Shown here: positions 11,359 through 24,100 of the stretch, in pieces
How the letters are laid out: every line of letters starts with the position of its first letter
How positions within the stretch are numbered: position 1 is the stretch's first letter
Assembly: GCA_958450365.1 (NCBI GenBank)
Contig: CAUEEP010000742.1
Location: forward strand, 3,082,501 to 3,146,500
Source of the DNA: Mesorhabditis belari
Lineage: Eukaryota > Nematoda > Chromadorea > Rhabditida > Rhabditidae
Length of the DNA: 64,000 bases
Direction: 5' to 3'
The notes under the pieces: generated by a model
Database searches by the model: none
Told to the model about the DNA's origin: nothing
What the model saw: only the letters and a program-made list of their open reading frames with translations
Translations under genes and position numbers: made by a program

Positions 11359-11573
11359 ATTTGTGCACTTTATAATCATTGTTATAGCTTGTTATATGTT
11401 ATAGCTAACAAGCTGGCCTTGTTTAAAACTTGTTTAAAGAGTATTTTTCTTTTGTTTCCAACATCGAGCTTAAATTCGGATCGGTTGATTTAAAGAATTT
11501 AAAAGAATTTTTTTGCCAAGTTTCATTTGCCATTTGGTAAACTTGTTTCTCTGTTTCTCTATAGCTGTAAACG

Positions 11574-11692
11574 TGTACTTTCTCGTACTACTCGATTTAC
11601 GTACTTTCTCGTACTACTCGATTTACGTACTTCATCGTACTACTCGATTTACGTACTTCATCGTACTACTCGATTTACGTACTTTCTCGTAC
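11574..11692 (+). repeat. Tandem repeat, about 26-27 bp unit
   Basis: About five copies of a unit built on TACTCGATTTACGTACTTTC / TTCATCG, starting next to related sequence CGTGTACTTTCTCGTACTAC. Confidence 0.8.
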
Positions 11693-12732
11693 TCATGCAA
11701 GCCCGGGTGATCTTCGACTTCCCCTTTAAAACCTATAACACTTCTGAAGCTTGGGATCTCTCTGATGTCATTCCCTTGATCTCCCCAGGGATCGTTCAGG
11801 TGCATCCTCTATGGAAAAGGGAAAAGAATGAAGAGCGTAGTGCCCTGGAATCCTTTTCTCTTTTCTCTTTTGCCCTAGAGGGCCTTCCCGGGCCATAGCC
11901 CCGCCCCTGCTATCACTTCAAGGGTAAAACACGACTACCCCTTTCTTTTTCACTCAACTGAATTATTAATTCCGCAAATTTCCGGGTTTCCCAGGCAAAC
12001 TGGAGCGCATTTGGGTGACTCGAGTAATCGAAAAGCCGAAATTTGTTTCTTTGATTTTTTGCGGTACTACCATTTTCCCACCTAAAGCACCAAATTACCA
12101 AAATTTCTTTAAACCTTCCACAGCTCAAACTCGGCACCCAGATCATTAGAATGCTTTCCAGATTCACCAAATTTCAAGAAAAAATACCCCATTTCCATTT
12201 TTCATTGCATTTCCAGGCACCAGTCCTGAATGTTGCCGTAGCGCGCTCCCATTTTGGACCACTCGAATTTCTCCTAGCCATCTGGATATCACAAATTTGT
12301 CAAAAATCGAAAATCTCCATTTCTCCATTTATTCGATAATCAATTTCCGGTAGGAAGTGCGATTCGCTTGTTTTTTTCGCCCAAAAAATTTCCGAAATTC
12401 TCTGAAATTCTCGGCGAATCAATTGCCTCAAAAAATCGCCAACTTTCACTTTTCTTTTTTCCGTTTTTCCTAAAAAATCTCAAATGCTGGATGTCAGGGA
12501 AAAGTTCGGGGCTGAATTGGGTGGATCTCGGCGAGGGATTTCCGCGCTCAATTATTCATGATCAACCCCCGTCACGACGATTTTGCGCGGATTCCCGGCG
12601 AAAGCAAAAACACAAAACGACTTTTCCCCGATTCCATTCGCTTTCCTGGATGTCAGTTTAAAGATTTAGATCGTATTTAGCAATTCTGAGCAATTTATTT
12701 TCTACTTGGGTAATTGAACCGGCTGATCGAAG
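11693..12732. other. Gene-free stretch with recurrent TGNNNTCCAG motifs
   Basis: No coding structure. Motif copies (either strand) begin at 12000, 12152, 12282, 12487 and 12646. Confidence 0.5.
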
Positions 12733-12888
12733 CCCTAAGCCTAAGCCTAAGCCTAAGCCTAAGCCTAAGCCTAAGCCTAAGCCTAAGCCTAAGCCTAAGC
12801 CTAAGCCTAAGCCTAAGCCTGAGCCTGAGCCTAAGCCTAAGCTAAGCCTAAGCCTAAGCCTAAGCCTAAGCCTAGCCTAAGCCTAAGC
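12733..12888 (+). repeat. Interstitial telomeric array (GCCTAA)n
   Basis: About 25 copies of the hexamer GCCTAA, the complement of the nematode telomere repeat TTAGGC, with a few variants (GAGCCT, AGCTAAG, CCTAGCC). Unique sequence continues on both sides, so it is internal and not a chromosome end. Confidence 0.93.
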
Positions 12889-13314
12889 CAGCCTGAAATC
12901 CTTCAATTTCATCTTTCCTAAACCTTCTTGACTTTCAAAATGCTTGCTTTTAAAGAATTCAATCGTATCTTTAAGTATTGAAATCATTTTTGAGACATTC
13001 CAGCAGTTGGGTAATTGAAGAAACCGAATTTGAAGAGTTTAAAAGGAAATTTTCAGAAATTTGAATCAAAACCATAGTTGAATTGATTTTTCTGGCCTTC
13101 CTGGAATGCACATTCTCTAGTTTTTCAAGAATTAACTCTAAATCTTTCAAACCTAAAAATTCTAGATTTCACCCGAATTTTGACCGCTCACTTTTAACGT
13201 CATTCTGCACTAGAAACGGGAATTCTAAGATCAGCAATAGACATTCTGGAGTGCACCGAAGAATTTAAATTCAAAAATTCAGACTTTAAATCAATTTTTG
13301 TTTTGATCACTTTT

Positions 13315-13700
13315 TGATGAAAGCTCGCGACTGGAGTGCAAAAAATAGTTCAGTAAATAGCAAATTTTGCTAATTTGCGATCTCTTTGAGCACTTCTCCG
13401 ATTGCTTAAACGCTTCTCCAACTGCTTGACTGGCTATTAAACCATTCACGTCAATCACCTTTTATGAGCCGATTTCGGGGTTGAGATTTCACTGGCCGTA
13501 GATAAATCGACGGAGAGTCAAAAATAGAATCACGAGAATCAAGAGACTTTCCACTTTCGATGAAGTTGTGCTAAATCATTTTTTGTTTGTTATTTCATTT
13601 TTCGATGAAAGCTCGCGACTGGAGCGCAAAAAATTCAATAAATAGCAAATTTTGCTAATTTGCGATCTCTTTGAGCACTTCTCCAACTGCTTAGATCACC
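13315..13700. repeat. Two-copy local duplication, about 289 bp apart
   Basis: The block GATGAAAGCTCGCGACTGGA...CTAATTTGCGATCTCTTTGAG occurs at about 13315-13400 and again at 13604-13690, with GAGTCAAAAATAGAATCACG after each. Both copies contain the recurrent motif on the minus strand (13331 and 13619). Confidence 0.75.
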
Positions 13701-14220
13701 CATTTACGTCAATCACGTTTTACAAGCTGATTTTGGGTAAAGATTTGACTGGTCGAGGTCGGGGTCGACGGCTAGGTCGACTAAGAGTCAAAAATAGAAT
13801 CACGAGAATCACGAGACTGTCCACTTTGGATGAATTCTCCTTCTAGCCACTTAAAGTGTATCCCAGATCAGTCAAAAATCAAAACTTCGACCCCAAATGA
13901 CTCTGTGGTTTTTGCGAATTTTTCACAAACTCCTTTATCCATTCCAAACGCAAAGGAAAAGCGTTTAAAACGAAAAACCCCTTTTTCGGCCCTTATTTTC
14001 CATTTTTTTCTTTTCAGAGACGATTTTTGAAAAGCTTTTTGATGTTTTTAAACGTTTAAACCCTCAAAAAAACCGAAAAAAACAGCACTTGGGCTCTCCC
14101 AAAAAAAGATTGGCTCAAAATTTCGGGAATTTTACAGAAAATTTCACTTTTTAACTTCACCAAACTAAAATCTGGAATACAACTTAAATTTTGATGTAAT
14201 TAATTATGGAAAACATCGAG

Positions 14221-14312
14221 GTGTCCATGTGGCCAAGTGGTTAGCGAGCTTGATTTCGAGGCGAGTCGAATCCAAAAAAAGGTCCGGGTTTCGGGTTCGG
14301 GTCCGGGTCGGG
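14221..14312 (+). tRNA. tRNA-like element, degenerate
   Basis: Pol III box A TGGCCAAGTGG (14230-14240) and a near box B GGTTCGGGTCC (14294-14304). The box spacing is wider than in a normal class I tRNA, an A-run interrupts it, and the acceptor ends do not pair, so I read it as tRNA-derived and not a working tRNA. Confidence 0.45.
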
Positions 14313-14609
14313 GGGGTGGTTTTTTTTTCTGCTAAACAAAGCATTTCTTTTTTTTTCTTTTCTTTCTAAAGGACTTTTGACCCAATTTGTGGGGTTTCTT
14401 TAGTCCTTTAGTCCTCCGAAAAGCGACATTTTTTCGTTTTGCTCGGGTGCGGATAACTACTTTCTTTTTTTCAAAACTAACTTCTTCCATTTTGACTTAA
14501 AAAATTCGGCTTTTTATTAGCCTAAAAGTGCTCAGTGTTTTCGTTATTTCTTTTGCTTTTTATTCATAAAAACATTTCTCATTTGTAGCCGCGGGAAAAT
14601 TACAAAAAT

Positions 14610-15060
14610 TTTTTTCAAAATTTCTTTCAAAATTGATTTTCACAAAAAATTTCTACCTCTCGAATAGGACTGGGGCTTTTTAACAATGATAATGTTGAAA
14701 TTTCTTCTAATTTTTATGTTTTCTATTCAAACTGAACGCAACTTGAAAGATTTTAGAGGAAAATCTCAAAATTGATTTTCACAAAAAATTTCTACCTCTC
14801 GAATAGGACTGGGGCTTTTTAACAATGATAATCTCGAAAGTTCTTCTAATTTTTATATTTTCTATTCAAACTGGAACGCAACTTGAAAGATTTTAGAGGA
14901 AAAAAAACAAAATTTCTTTCAAAATTGATTTTCACAAAAAATTCTCACCTCTCGAATAGGACTGGGGCTTTTTAACAATGATAATGTTGAAAGATCTTCT
15001 AATTTTTATGTTTTCTATTCAAACTGGAACGCAACTTGAAAGATTTTAGAGAAAAAAGGA
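14610..15060. repeat. Tandem triplication, about 150 bp unit
   Basis: Three copies of a unit containing ACCTCTCGAATAGGACTGGG, CTTTTTAACAATGATAATG and GCAACTTGAAAGATTTTAGA, starting near 14625, 14765 and 14925. Copies 2 and 3 carry CTGGAACGCA (minus-strand motif at 14871 and 15024); copy 1 has lost one base of it. Confidence 0.85.
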
Positions 15061-15146
15061 AGGAAATGAGACCTCGATGGAAATTAGAAATTTTTTCGTT
15101 TCTCAATTTTTTCCATTGCTCACTCCTCTGTTTTGCTCAACAAAAA

Positions 15147-18100
15147 ATGCCGGAAGAAAGGTAAAAAAAAAAGCAATTCACTTTTAAATTCTACAAACTT
15201 TTACAGGCTAGACAGGCTAGACATTTTGCCTCGACCCGCCGCCGTTGAAACCATTCCCTCATCCGATTCCCCGACCTCACAACGTTCACGACGCCATTCC
15301 GACGAAGAGGACCAGAGAATCACATATGTAAGCTCGGATTTGGAAATCCTGGAGAGCACACGAGATTTTGATGATAGTAATAGCTCACTGGAGCTCAATG
15401 GAGAAAATTCGTTTATAGGATTCATAGGATTCTTTCATAAGCAGTAGATTTTATCAATTTTTGTTAAAATCTTATTTTCTATTCTCTATATTATCCTTTC
15501 CAGGCTTTCGGACACAATGATTATTTACTTCCCGAGAACTTCAAGACTTTGCGGAGACAAGACATCCCGGTCACTTATCGACTACACGATGATCTACTGC
15601 GATACTATAGGTAAGCCAAATTGACTATTTTTTGCTTTTAAAAGCTGCACTGACATCCATAATAGAAGTCTATTACAATAAAATTTTGAATCGTTTTAAT
15701 TCAATGAGTAAAAAGCGTCAAAGTCGAATCACCGCTCTAGCCATTTTTCAAATTTGCATATCTCCCAAAATTTTATAGCCAACACTCCTAGTGCACTCCA
15801 GAACGCCCAATAATTATCCCAGATTTCCGAAATGATTTCGAATTTAGTGGCAAAAAGCTTCAGTATTGGCGCCTCTTCTTAGGGTCGATTTTTTGGGCCT
15901 TGCTTCTCTAGAATGGGGTCCATTGATGAGTGATGGAACATGAAAAAGAAAAAGAGCATAACAGCTCTTCACACTTTAGTCTTTTCTCAAATCTTTTTCT
16001 TTTCACCAGGAACGGCGGGAACGCAGAGAATTCAGGGAAAAATAGTAAATAGAAATTAGAATTAGAAAGTCTTGTAAAACCAAGCCGTCTCTAAGAATTT
16101 TTTGTTGAAGCCAGGCAAAGCCAAGCAAGCCAGGGAAGCCAAGCAAGCCAGGCAAAGCCAAGCAAGCCAAGCAAGCCAAGCAAAGCCAACCAAGCCAGGC
16201 AAAGCCAACCAAGCCAGGCTTGGCCAATCTGGCTGGCTCTCCAGAAGTAGAAATGTTTCTAGAAAGTTCTATCAGATCTATTGGCAATCGGAATGATTTG
16301 TGACTGACTTTGCGCCTTCTAGTATGCCACTAGACCAATAAAAAAAGTCTCTGGATAAATGAGCAACGCGCAGAAGCACAAACCGCAATCAATACCCCGT
16401 CCATGTTTCTAAAAAGATCTGGCAATTCTCAAATCGGAATGATTTTTGGCTGACTTTGAGCCCTCTAAGTATGCCCATAGATCAATGAAAAAGTCTAATA
16501 AGAACCATTAAAAAAATAAGCACAAACCGCAATCAATACCCCCTCGAAAACCAAACAAATGACGTCACTTTTTTTCTTTTTTTAAACTCAACCCCCATTT
16601 TTCTTCAATCGTCCCTTTCTCTCCCCCTTCCACAACAATAAAGACCAAGAAATTTAAAGCGATCACTAAAGCCTCCTTTCCCAAAAAAGTAACTCAAATC
16701 GACTCCCTTTGTCAACTGCAAAGCATAAAATAGCTAAATGGCTTTTTTTTTAGATCAATATCCCCCCTCTGCTCTTTATTTTCTTTGTGATAAAGCTAAA
16801 GAAAAACAAAATTTCTTTGAGTATCGTTCAATCTGGAAGTCACATAAACCTTTGAAATGCTTCAATTTTCATTAAACCAAAATCCAAACCGAAATCCAAA
16901 TTTAACGCTAAACTTTTCGAAGTCAAAAAAAAAAGTCTAAAATTTTCGATTTCTACAAGTCAAACCGGGGAATTTTAATGTCGAAAAAAAAAAAAGTTTT
17001 CTTTAATCTTGTAATTTCGACTTTCTTTGTCAGCCAAAAAGCACCAAATAGCTATTTTTTTCTTTTCTTTTTTGAGTCAATATTTCCCCCTTCCCGTCTA
17101 CTTCGATAAAGCGCTGAAAAGGCAAATCTTTTTGAGTTTTTGCTTAATCTGGATGTCACAGAAACCTTTGAATTTGGAAGTGGTTTAAATTTGACCAAAT
17201 CGAAATCCAAACTTAAAGGTTCACTTTACGAATAGTCAAAAAGTCAAAAAAAGTCTAAAATTTTCGATTTCTACAAGTCAAACCGGGGAATTTTAATGTC
17301 GAAAAAAAAGTTTTTTTTTGGTAATTTCGACGAAAAATGAAGGACGAAAACGGGGATAATTAGTTGTGTGAAAAGAAAAAAGGCAATTTCAAAAGGAGAT
17401 ACGAAAACTTTTCACAAATACGGAAGACCGAAGATTTAGAATCTTCAGTCTTCCGATAAACGGGGATGATAATGCTAAATGCTAAATGATAAATACTAAA
17501 TACTAAATACTAAATACTAAATGCTAAATACTAAATACTAAATGCTAAATGATAAATGATAAATGATAAATGATAAATGCTAAATGATAAATGCTAAATG
17601 ATAAATGATAAATACTAAATGATAAATACTAAATACTAAACACTAAATACTAAACACTAAATACTAAATGCTAAATGATAAATACTAAATGATAAATACT
17701 AAATAATAAATACTAAATAATAAATACTAAATGATAAATACTAAATGATAAATACTAAATGATAAATGATAAATGTAAATTGGAAATTTTGAAAACAAAA
17801 TAAAAAGCTTTTATTATTCTAGAAAAGGTACTCGACCGGTGACTCATCCTGAAAAGATTGTGCGTGTCTCGATGAGTGTTTTCCTTTATCAAATCATCAA
17901 ATTGGTGAGTCTTTAAATATTCTTTAAATTTACATGCTAATTTGAGTGTCTTAACTCTGACTAGATTAACTAAGACCTTAAAAGGCTTTAAAACGCCTTA
18001 AGAGAGTTTAAAGGACTTTAAAAGACTGTCAAAGACTGCCAAAGCCTTTTAAAAGATTTTAAAAGCCTTTTAAAAGACTTTAAAAGACTTTAAGAGACTT

Positions 18101-21100
18101 TAAAAGACTGTCAAAGCCTTTTAAAAGCTTTTAAAAGCCTTTTAAAAGCCTTTAAAAGACTTTAAAAGCCTTTAAAAGACTTTAAAAGACTTTAAAAGCC
18201 TTTAAAAGCCTTTAAACGCCCTTAAAAGCCTTTAAAAAGCCTTTAAAAAGCCTTTAAACGCCTTTAAAAAGTCTATTAGTTTATAATCTTTGATAACTTG
18301 ATGTCAAGCTTACAATAGATTACAATAGTTTAACTGATTATCATTTTCATTAAATTCCCATTTCATGCCCATTTCATTCCCATTCCATTTCCCCTTTCAT
18401 TTCCATTTCATTTGCAGGACGCTGTCAAGAACACAATCATCCTCTCTGGGAGCTTTGAACTCGTGAGTCATTTCAAATTTATTCATTCTTAATGTCTCCG
18501 AAAATTGGCATCATTTTCTTCTTTCGCTTCTTCAATTTCGTTCAAATAGTCGTGAATCAAATGATATCTAAAAAGAAAAAACGATTTAAACTCATTTCCC
18601 CCATTAAAATCATTGCCCAACCTCTTCAACCATTTCTTCTCTTGTCCATATTTATCCTTGAAAATCGTTCGCTCTTCCAAATTCCCCTCTGAGACTAGAG
18701 TGAATTTTCGCTTTGCCTAAATTCCGTTTTCTTCATGAAATCCTCTCTTCTAAATCAAAAAAAACGCAAATCCTGGAACGCACAGCACCTCTTGGAAAGC
18801 GTCATTGACACCAAAAATCGATTTTTTATATTTGGTCTCGATGATGATCGATTGCCCGCGAATCACTCCCTCTTCAATTGTCATTAACCCTAAAAACTCT
18901 TTTTTTCTTTCAAATTGGAACGCACGTTAGCATTTCCAATTAAAAAAAAACGAAAAATATCCATCTTTTAAAAAAAACACCAACAGCTTTTCTTTTGCGA
19001 TCAAAAAATTTGAGTACAAATTTTGCATTGAGCTGAGTGATGGGTGAAAGTGATGCTGAGCTGAGTGATGTTCTAGCATGTTCTGAGCTAGATTGACAGG
19101 TGTGCCGTTGCCGCCAGAGTAGGGCCTTATCCCTTAGCTCACGGTTCAGAAGACCTGGGTATTCTCCTCTCTTTCTTCCTTTCTTCGTCGTTTTGTTTCC
19201 GATTTCTGCCCAGACTAAGAAAGCGTCAATAGTAGTCAAGCGTCAGTGGTAGAGTATCTGGTCGGTAAGCTGGATCCCCTAATCTAGACTGAATATCATA
19301 AACTAGACTAGATACCGTAATCCAGGCAATTTAGACTAGATACCGTAATCCAGCTAACCTAGACTGAATATCATAATCTAGACTAGGCCCATCACTGACC
19401 CATCACTCAGCTCAATGCGAAATCTGTACTCGAATTTTTTGATCAAAGAAACTCTCTAGTTTCACCCGGTGCACTCCAGGATTGAGCTTTTAAATCGAAT
19501 TCCCGTAATTTGCTTTTAAAAAAAATTGCCATTCTCAGCAAAGAATCCATTCGAAAACTCGAAAAAAAGAACGCTTTCCCCTCAAATTTTCTTCGCATCT
19601 TCTCGCAAAGTGCTTTCCTTTTCTTTTTCAATCTTTTCTCTTTTCCAATACCCGAAGATTCACCTGATTGATTTTGAAAGAGAAAACAAGACTTCAATCG
19701 GCATCCTCGAACCCCAGAGACCCATGGGACCAGGTCCATTAACTCGGTTACAGACCCACCGTTCCTGACTCCCTCAAAATCTACCCAAAACCTCATTTCT
19801 CTTGAAACTCAACTACACTGAGATCCAGTATGAACGTTAGTGTCAGTGTCAGGATGAAAACAAGTCTAGAATCCCTGAAATCGGCGAGAACTCGATTTGG
19901 ATCTTCTCCCGATTTTCCTGAATTTCATCAAAAAAATTTTCTTCCCTAAAATTTGACCATAGTGACTTCCAGGATAAACGAAAATTTGAAAAGAATTTGC
20001 TTAAAAGTTTGAATTGAGAAGATTTTACGCACCAAAGCATCGTTGGGTAACTAAGCCAACCGCTTTTGTTTGCTGAATTTCTGTTTAAGCATCTTTTTTT
20101 TTGCTAAAGATTTGTTTTCTTTTGGAATCACGTGATCTTGAGTCTTTGAAGTGGATGAGGATGAGAAAAGCTCATCGTTTTTCGAGGAATGAGAAAAATC
20201 CCCTTCAAGACTCCTAGATCAAGCTAGAGATGACCAAAAAAATAATAACCTAGTTGTCTAAAAATGCCAAAAATCCCTAGCCTGACATCCAGAATTAGCA
20301 AATTGATCAAAATTTTATGCGACTAGACTAAAAATGGCTTGTAAATTCGTATCGTCTCGTACGGCGTGTCTAGTAGCTTTAGAGCAAAGTGACCTAGCTA
20401 CCCAATTAATTACACAAATCGCTACACTGACATCCAGGATTGGCAAATCAGTTAAAATTTCTAGGTGCTAGCCTGTGATTAGCTTATAAATGACTCTAGT
20501 TCCGAGTGGAGTGTCGCCTAGTTGTTAGGCAGGTATTTTTTTGTAAACCTAATGCAATCAAACCGTCGATCAACCCTCGTGCACTCCAGAATGCTCAAAA
20601 ATATTCGCCATTTTCTATAAATAGCAGCGGTGATGTCAATTTTAACCGGGGGGAAACTTTTTCCTCAAATCTAATCGAATAAACGATCATCGAATAGAAA
20701 TTGAGGGTTTTGAAAAAGTTTTCGATCAATCTGGAGAGCAAATGAGCTTTCAAAATGATTTTAAACTGGCTACCTTAAAATCTAAACTTTACCGTAACCA
20801 GGTCACCTTTTAGAAAGCACTAAAATGTTCATTTTGTTCATTTTGTCTAAATTTCTAGCTACAAATGATCTAAAGCTCCGAAACGCTCCTGTGCACTCCA
20901 ATTTGATTATACATTTACTGGGATTCGTTTCTTTGAAGCCTTTTTTCAGGGTTTTCCCATACCAAACAAGAAAACCCCCCTGGGGACTATAACTTGGGAT
21001 GCATTCTTTTTGACTGAAACGAGCCTCTCTGACTCTCTTCAAGCTTTGTGACCTCCATTGTGGCTAGGAAAGGGTTGTGATTTGCATTTGGCCTTTTGCT

Positions 21101-24100
21101 ATTCCCCATATCTTGACGTATAAGCACGAGCCGGAGAATACGCGGAAATACCCAGGCCCCAAAGGGCGAATGAAATTCGAGAGATTTGTGGCGGTGATCC
21201 TGGATGTCATGTTGCCTTTTCGTAGCGTTTTTAATGGAAATTGAGGGATTTTTTTTGAAAAACATAGGTGGTCTGACTTCGAGGTCTTATCTAGCGACAA
21301 ACTGCCGCTTTATCAGTTTAATAAAAAGTTTTAGGCCTTCTGGATGTCATGCTAGCGTTTAGTGCAAGTATTTTAAGTCCGATCTAGCAGGTAACTCTTC
21401 CCGAAATCCCAGGAGTCATTTCTAGCTCAAAAACTAAGCCAAGCTATACAAGAATCAATGTAAAACAAATTTTTTGACCAATCTGGATGTCATGCTAGAG
21501 TTTACAAATGTTTTTGGGCTTAGTAGACAAAAAACTCACCGGTATTGCTAGCGAACTCGACAGCGACAAGGTCCTCGCCCGGGCCGACTTCTCGAAGAAA
21601 ACCATTGTCCTCCTAGTAATTTCTTATTGTTTTTTTGATGACTAAGTCTAGCTAGCTAATAGCTACTAGCTAGACTACAAGCCGAAACTGAACCGAACCG
21701 AAAAACTCATCTTTTTCGGTTGATTTCGGTTGAACCGAAACCGAAACCAAACCGAAAAGAGCCAACCGAAACACAAGTCTACTAGCTATCTAAACTAAAA
21801 CGAAATCGATCCCTACATTGAATGGTTTCCCAGTCATAAAACCAAGATCCGAGTGCGTCTCCCAACCATCAAATGTCGTTGCGGTAATACTAAAATTTCA
21901 AAATACTAAAATTACATAAAAAATTCAAAATTCGATTCCCTCTTTCTCTTGTGCCCTCCAGAACCCTCAAAAAAAAAGATTTTCAAATAGGATTTCCATC
22001 AGAATCTCCTCTCAATGACGTCATAAGTCTCAATGACGTCATCAAGAAAGATGATGCTTGTAAAATGTTGAAAAATCTTGTTTCTGAATTTTTCAAACTC
22101 TCGTGTGAGCTCCAGGATTTCTCAAAAACAGTTCACTTTTTGCGTTTTGTTTTTATTTTTGTAAAATCTTAGCATCATTTCGAAAAATCAATAAAAAAAA
22201 CCTCAAATTCTCGATTTTTTTTCATTTCTTTCCTTCGTTTTTACGGAAAACTCGGAAAAGTTTTTCACTAAAGGAAACTAGAGCCCCGATGAATTGGCAC
22301 AATTAACTCCTTTTCATCGAGAAAGCGTCTCGAGAAGAGCTCAGAGAAGAAACAAAAACTCCATGCAACCGAGATACGGGACTGGCTCGATTTCTTGAGA
22401 AATTATTTACCGGAAAATTTTTTTGAATTAAAAAAAGATGATCCTGAAATGCACTAGGAAAGTTCTAGTATTTAAAATTTTAAAAAAATGATATTGATGA
22501 TTGAACCTGATATTGATACATGATATTGAGGGATTTCTTTAAAAAAATCTAGCTCATTTGACTTCGAGGTCTTATCGAGTGACAAACTGCCGCTTTATCA
22601 GTTTAATAAAAAGTTTTAGGCCTTCTGGATGTCATGCTAGCGTTTAGTGCAAGTATTTTAAGTCAGATCTAGCAAGAAACTCTACCCGAAACTCCAGGAG
22701 TCGTTTCTAGATCAAAAACTAAGCCAAGCTATACAAGAATCAACGTAACTCAAATTTTTAACCCATCTGGATGTCATGCTAGCGCTTAGTGCAAGTATTT
22801 TGAGTCTTATCTAGCAAGAAACTTTATCCGAAACCCCTCTACCTGATATTGATACCGGGTCGATCAAAGGCTGGCACTTCAGCGATTTGCACATCGAGGA
22901 TCTCTTTGTACGGGCCGGATAGGGGCACTGGGAATCTGAATGCACTAGCCGATAGCCAGATAGCCGAAAAATCGTTTTAGAAAAAAATGATTTTCGTTTA
23001 GAAATTGAAAATAGAGAGATTTTTGGCTTTTTAGCTTAAATTCTCGAAAATTTCACAACTTTAAAATGTTTTAGTAAGTTTTGTGCACATTTTAATCAGC
23101 CCCAACGCTGTCCTGTGTTCCAGAATGGTAAACGAATAGGCTAATTGTAAACTGGCATTCTAACTGGCATTCCTTTTTTGCTTTTCTCCCTAAAGTCTTC
23201 ACTCACCGCTGCCCTGACGAGGTTTTCGCTTCCCAACGGCCCACTAGCCACGCTAATGGCTCCAGCATTGGTGGCAATGCAAGAGTTAGTCCTAAAGTTC
23301 TTTTAAAACAATGAAAAAGAAGAAAAAGAAGAAAAAAAAATATTTGTCACTCCGAGGAATCGAACCCAGCCTTTTTTTTTTCGACGATCGATTTGCAAAC
23401 CAACTCACTAACCACTAGGCCAATGAGAAAGTTTGTCGAATTTGAAATGTAAATTGATTTTTTTAAAATGTGCATTCCAGATAGAAATCTCCTTTATTTT
23501 AAAATACTTTCATGAATTTTTAAACGTTTAAAAATGCTCACGAACTTTTCCCGTCACTTCGACACTCCGCACAAGACTTGCTGCAATTATCCAAGAAAAA
23601 TGACGTTGAATTCCGCGCCCAAAAGCATCTAAAGGCAATCTGGAGGGCAATCCGGGGGGTTTAAAATGTTTTATTTTAAAAAAAACATTCCGCTATTGAA
23701 CTATTTACACCCTTGGACCTTGCTTGAATAAAAAATTATTGAAAAATCGGAAAATCATAAAAATAGACTTTTCAATCAATAACATGAGCTCCAGGATTCA
23801 GAAATTTTCGATTTAAAATTCTTCTCACCGATCGTCGGCCTTCCATTTCACGCAGCTCTTGAACACGTCCTGACAGGGTCCTGAGAAATTAAACTTTTCG
23901 AACTACAAAATGCCGCTACAACTACGGTGCACTCCAGATTACATTCTCTTGAGAAAATTTCATTTGAAACGTAATCCTTTCCAGTTTTATTGACCCATTC
24001 TCAATCATTTGTAGTTGATGCTCTTGAGAAATTAAACTTTTCAAATTGCAAAATGTCGCTACAACTACGGTGCACTCCAGATTACATTCTCTTGAGAAAA

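Noticed and set aside
11574..11692. Regular repeats resembling a CRISPR array
   Set aside because: Units are contiguous with no unique spacers, in a eukaryotic genome.
12733..12888. True chromosome end
   Set aside because: Non-telomeric sequence and genes continue on both sides.
15147..15160. Confident start codon of the ion channel
   Set aside because: Kept only as the best visible ATG; the absence of a signal peptide leaves an unseen upstream exon possible.
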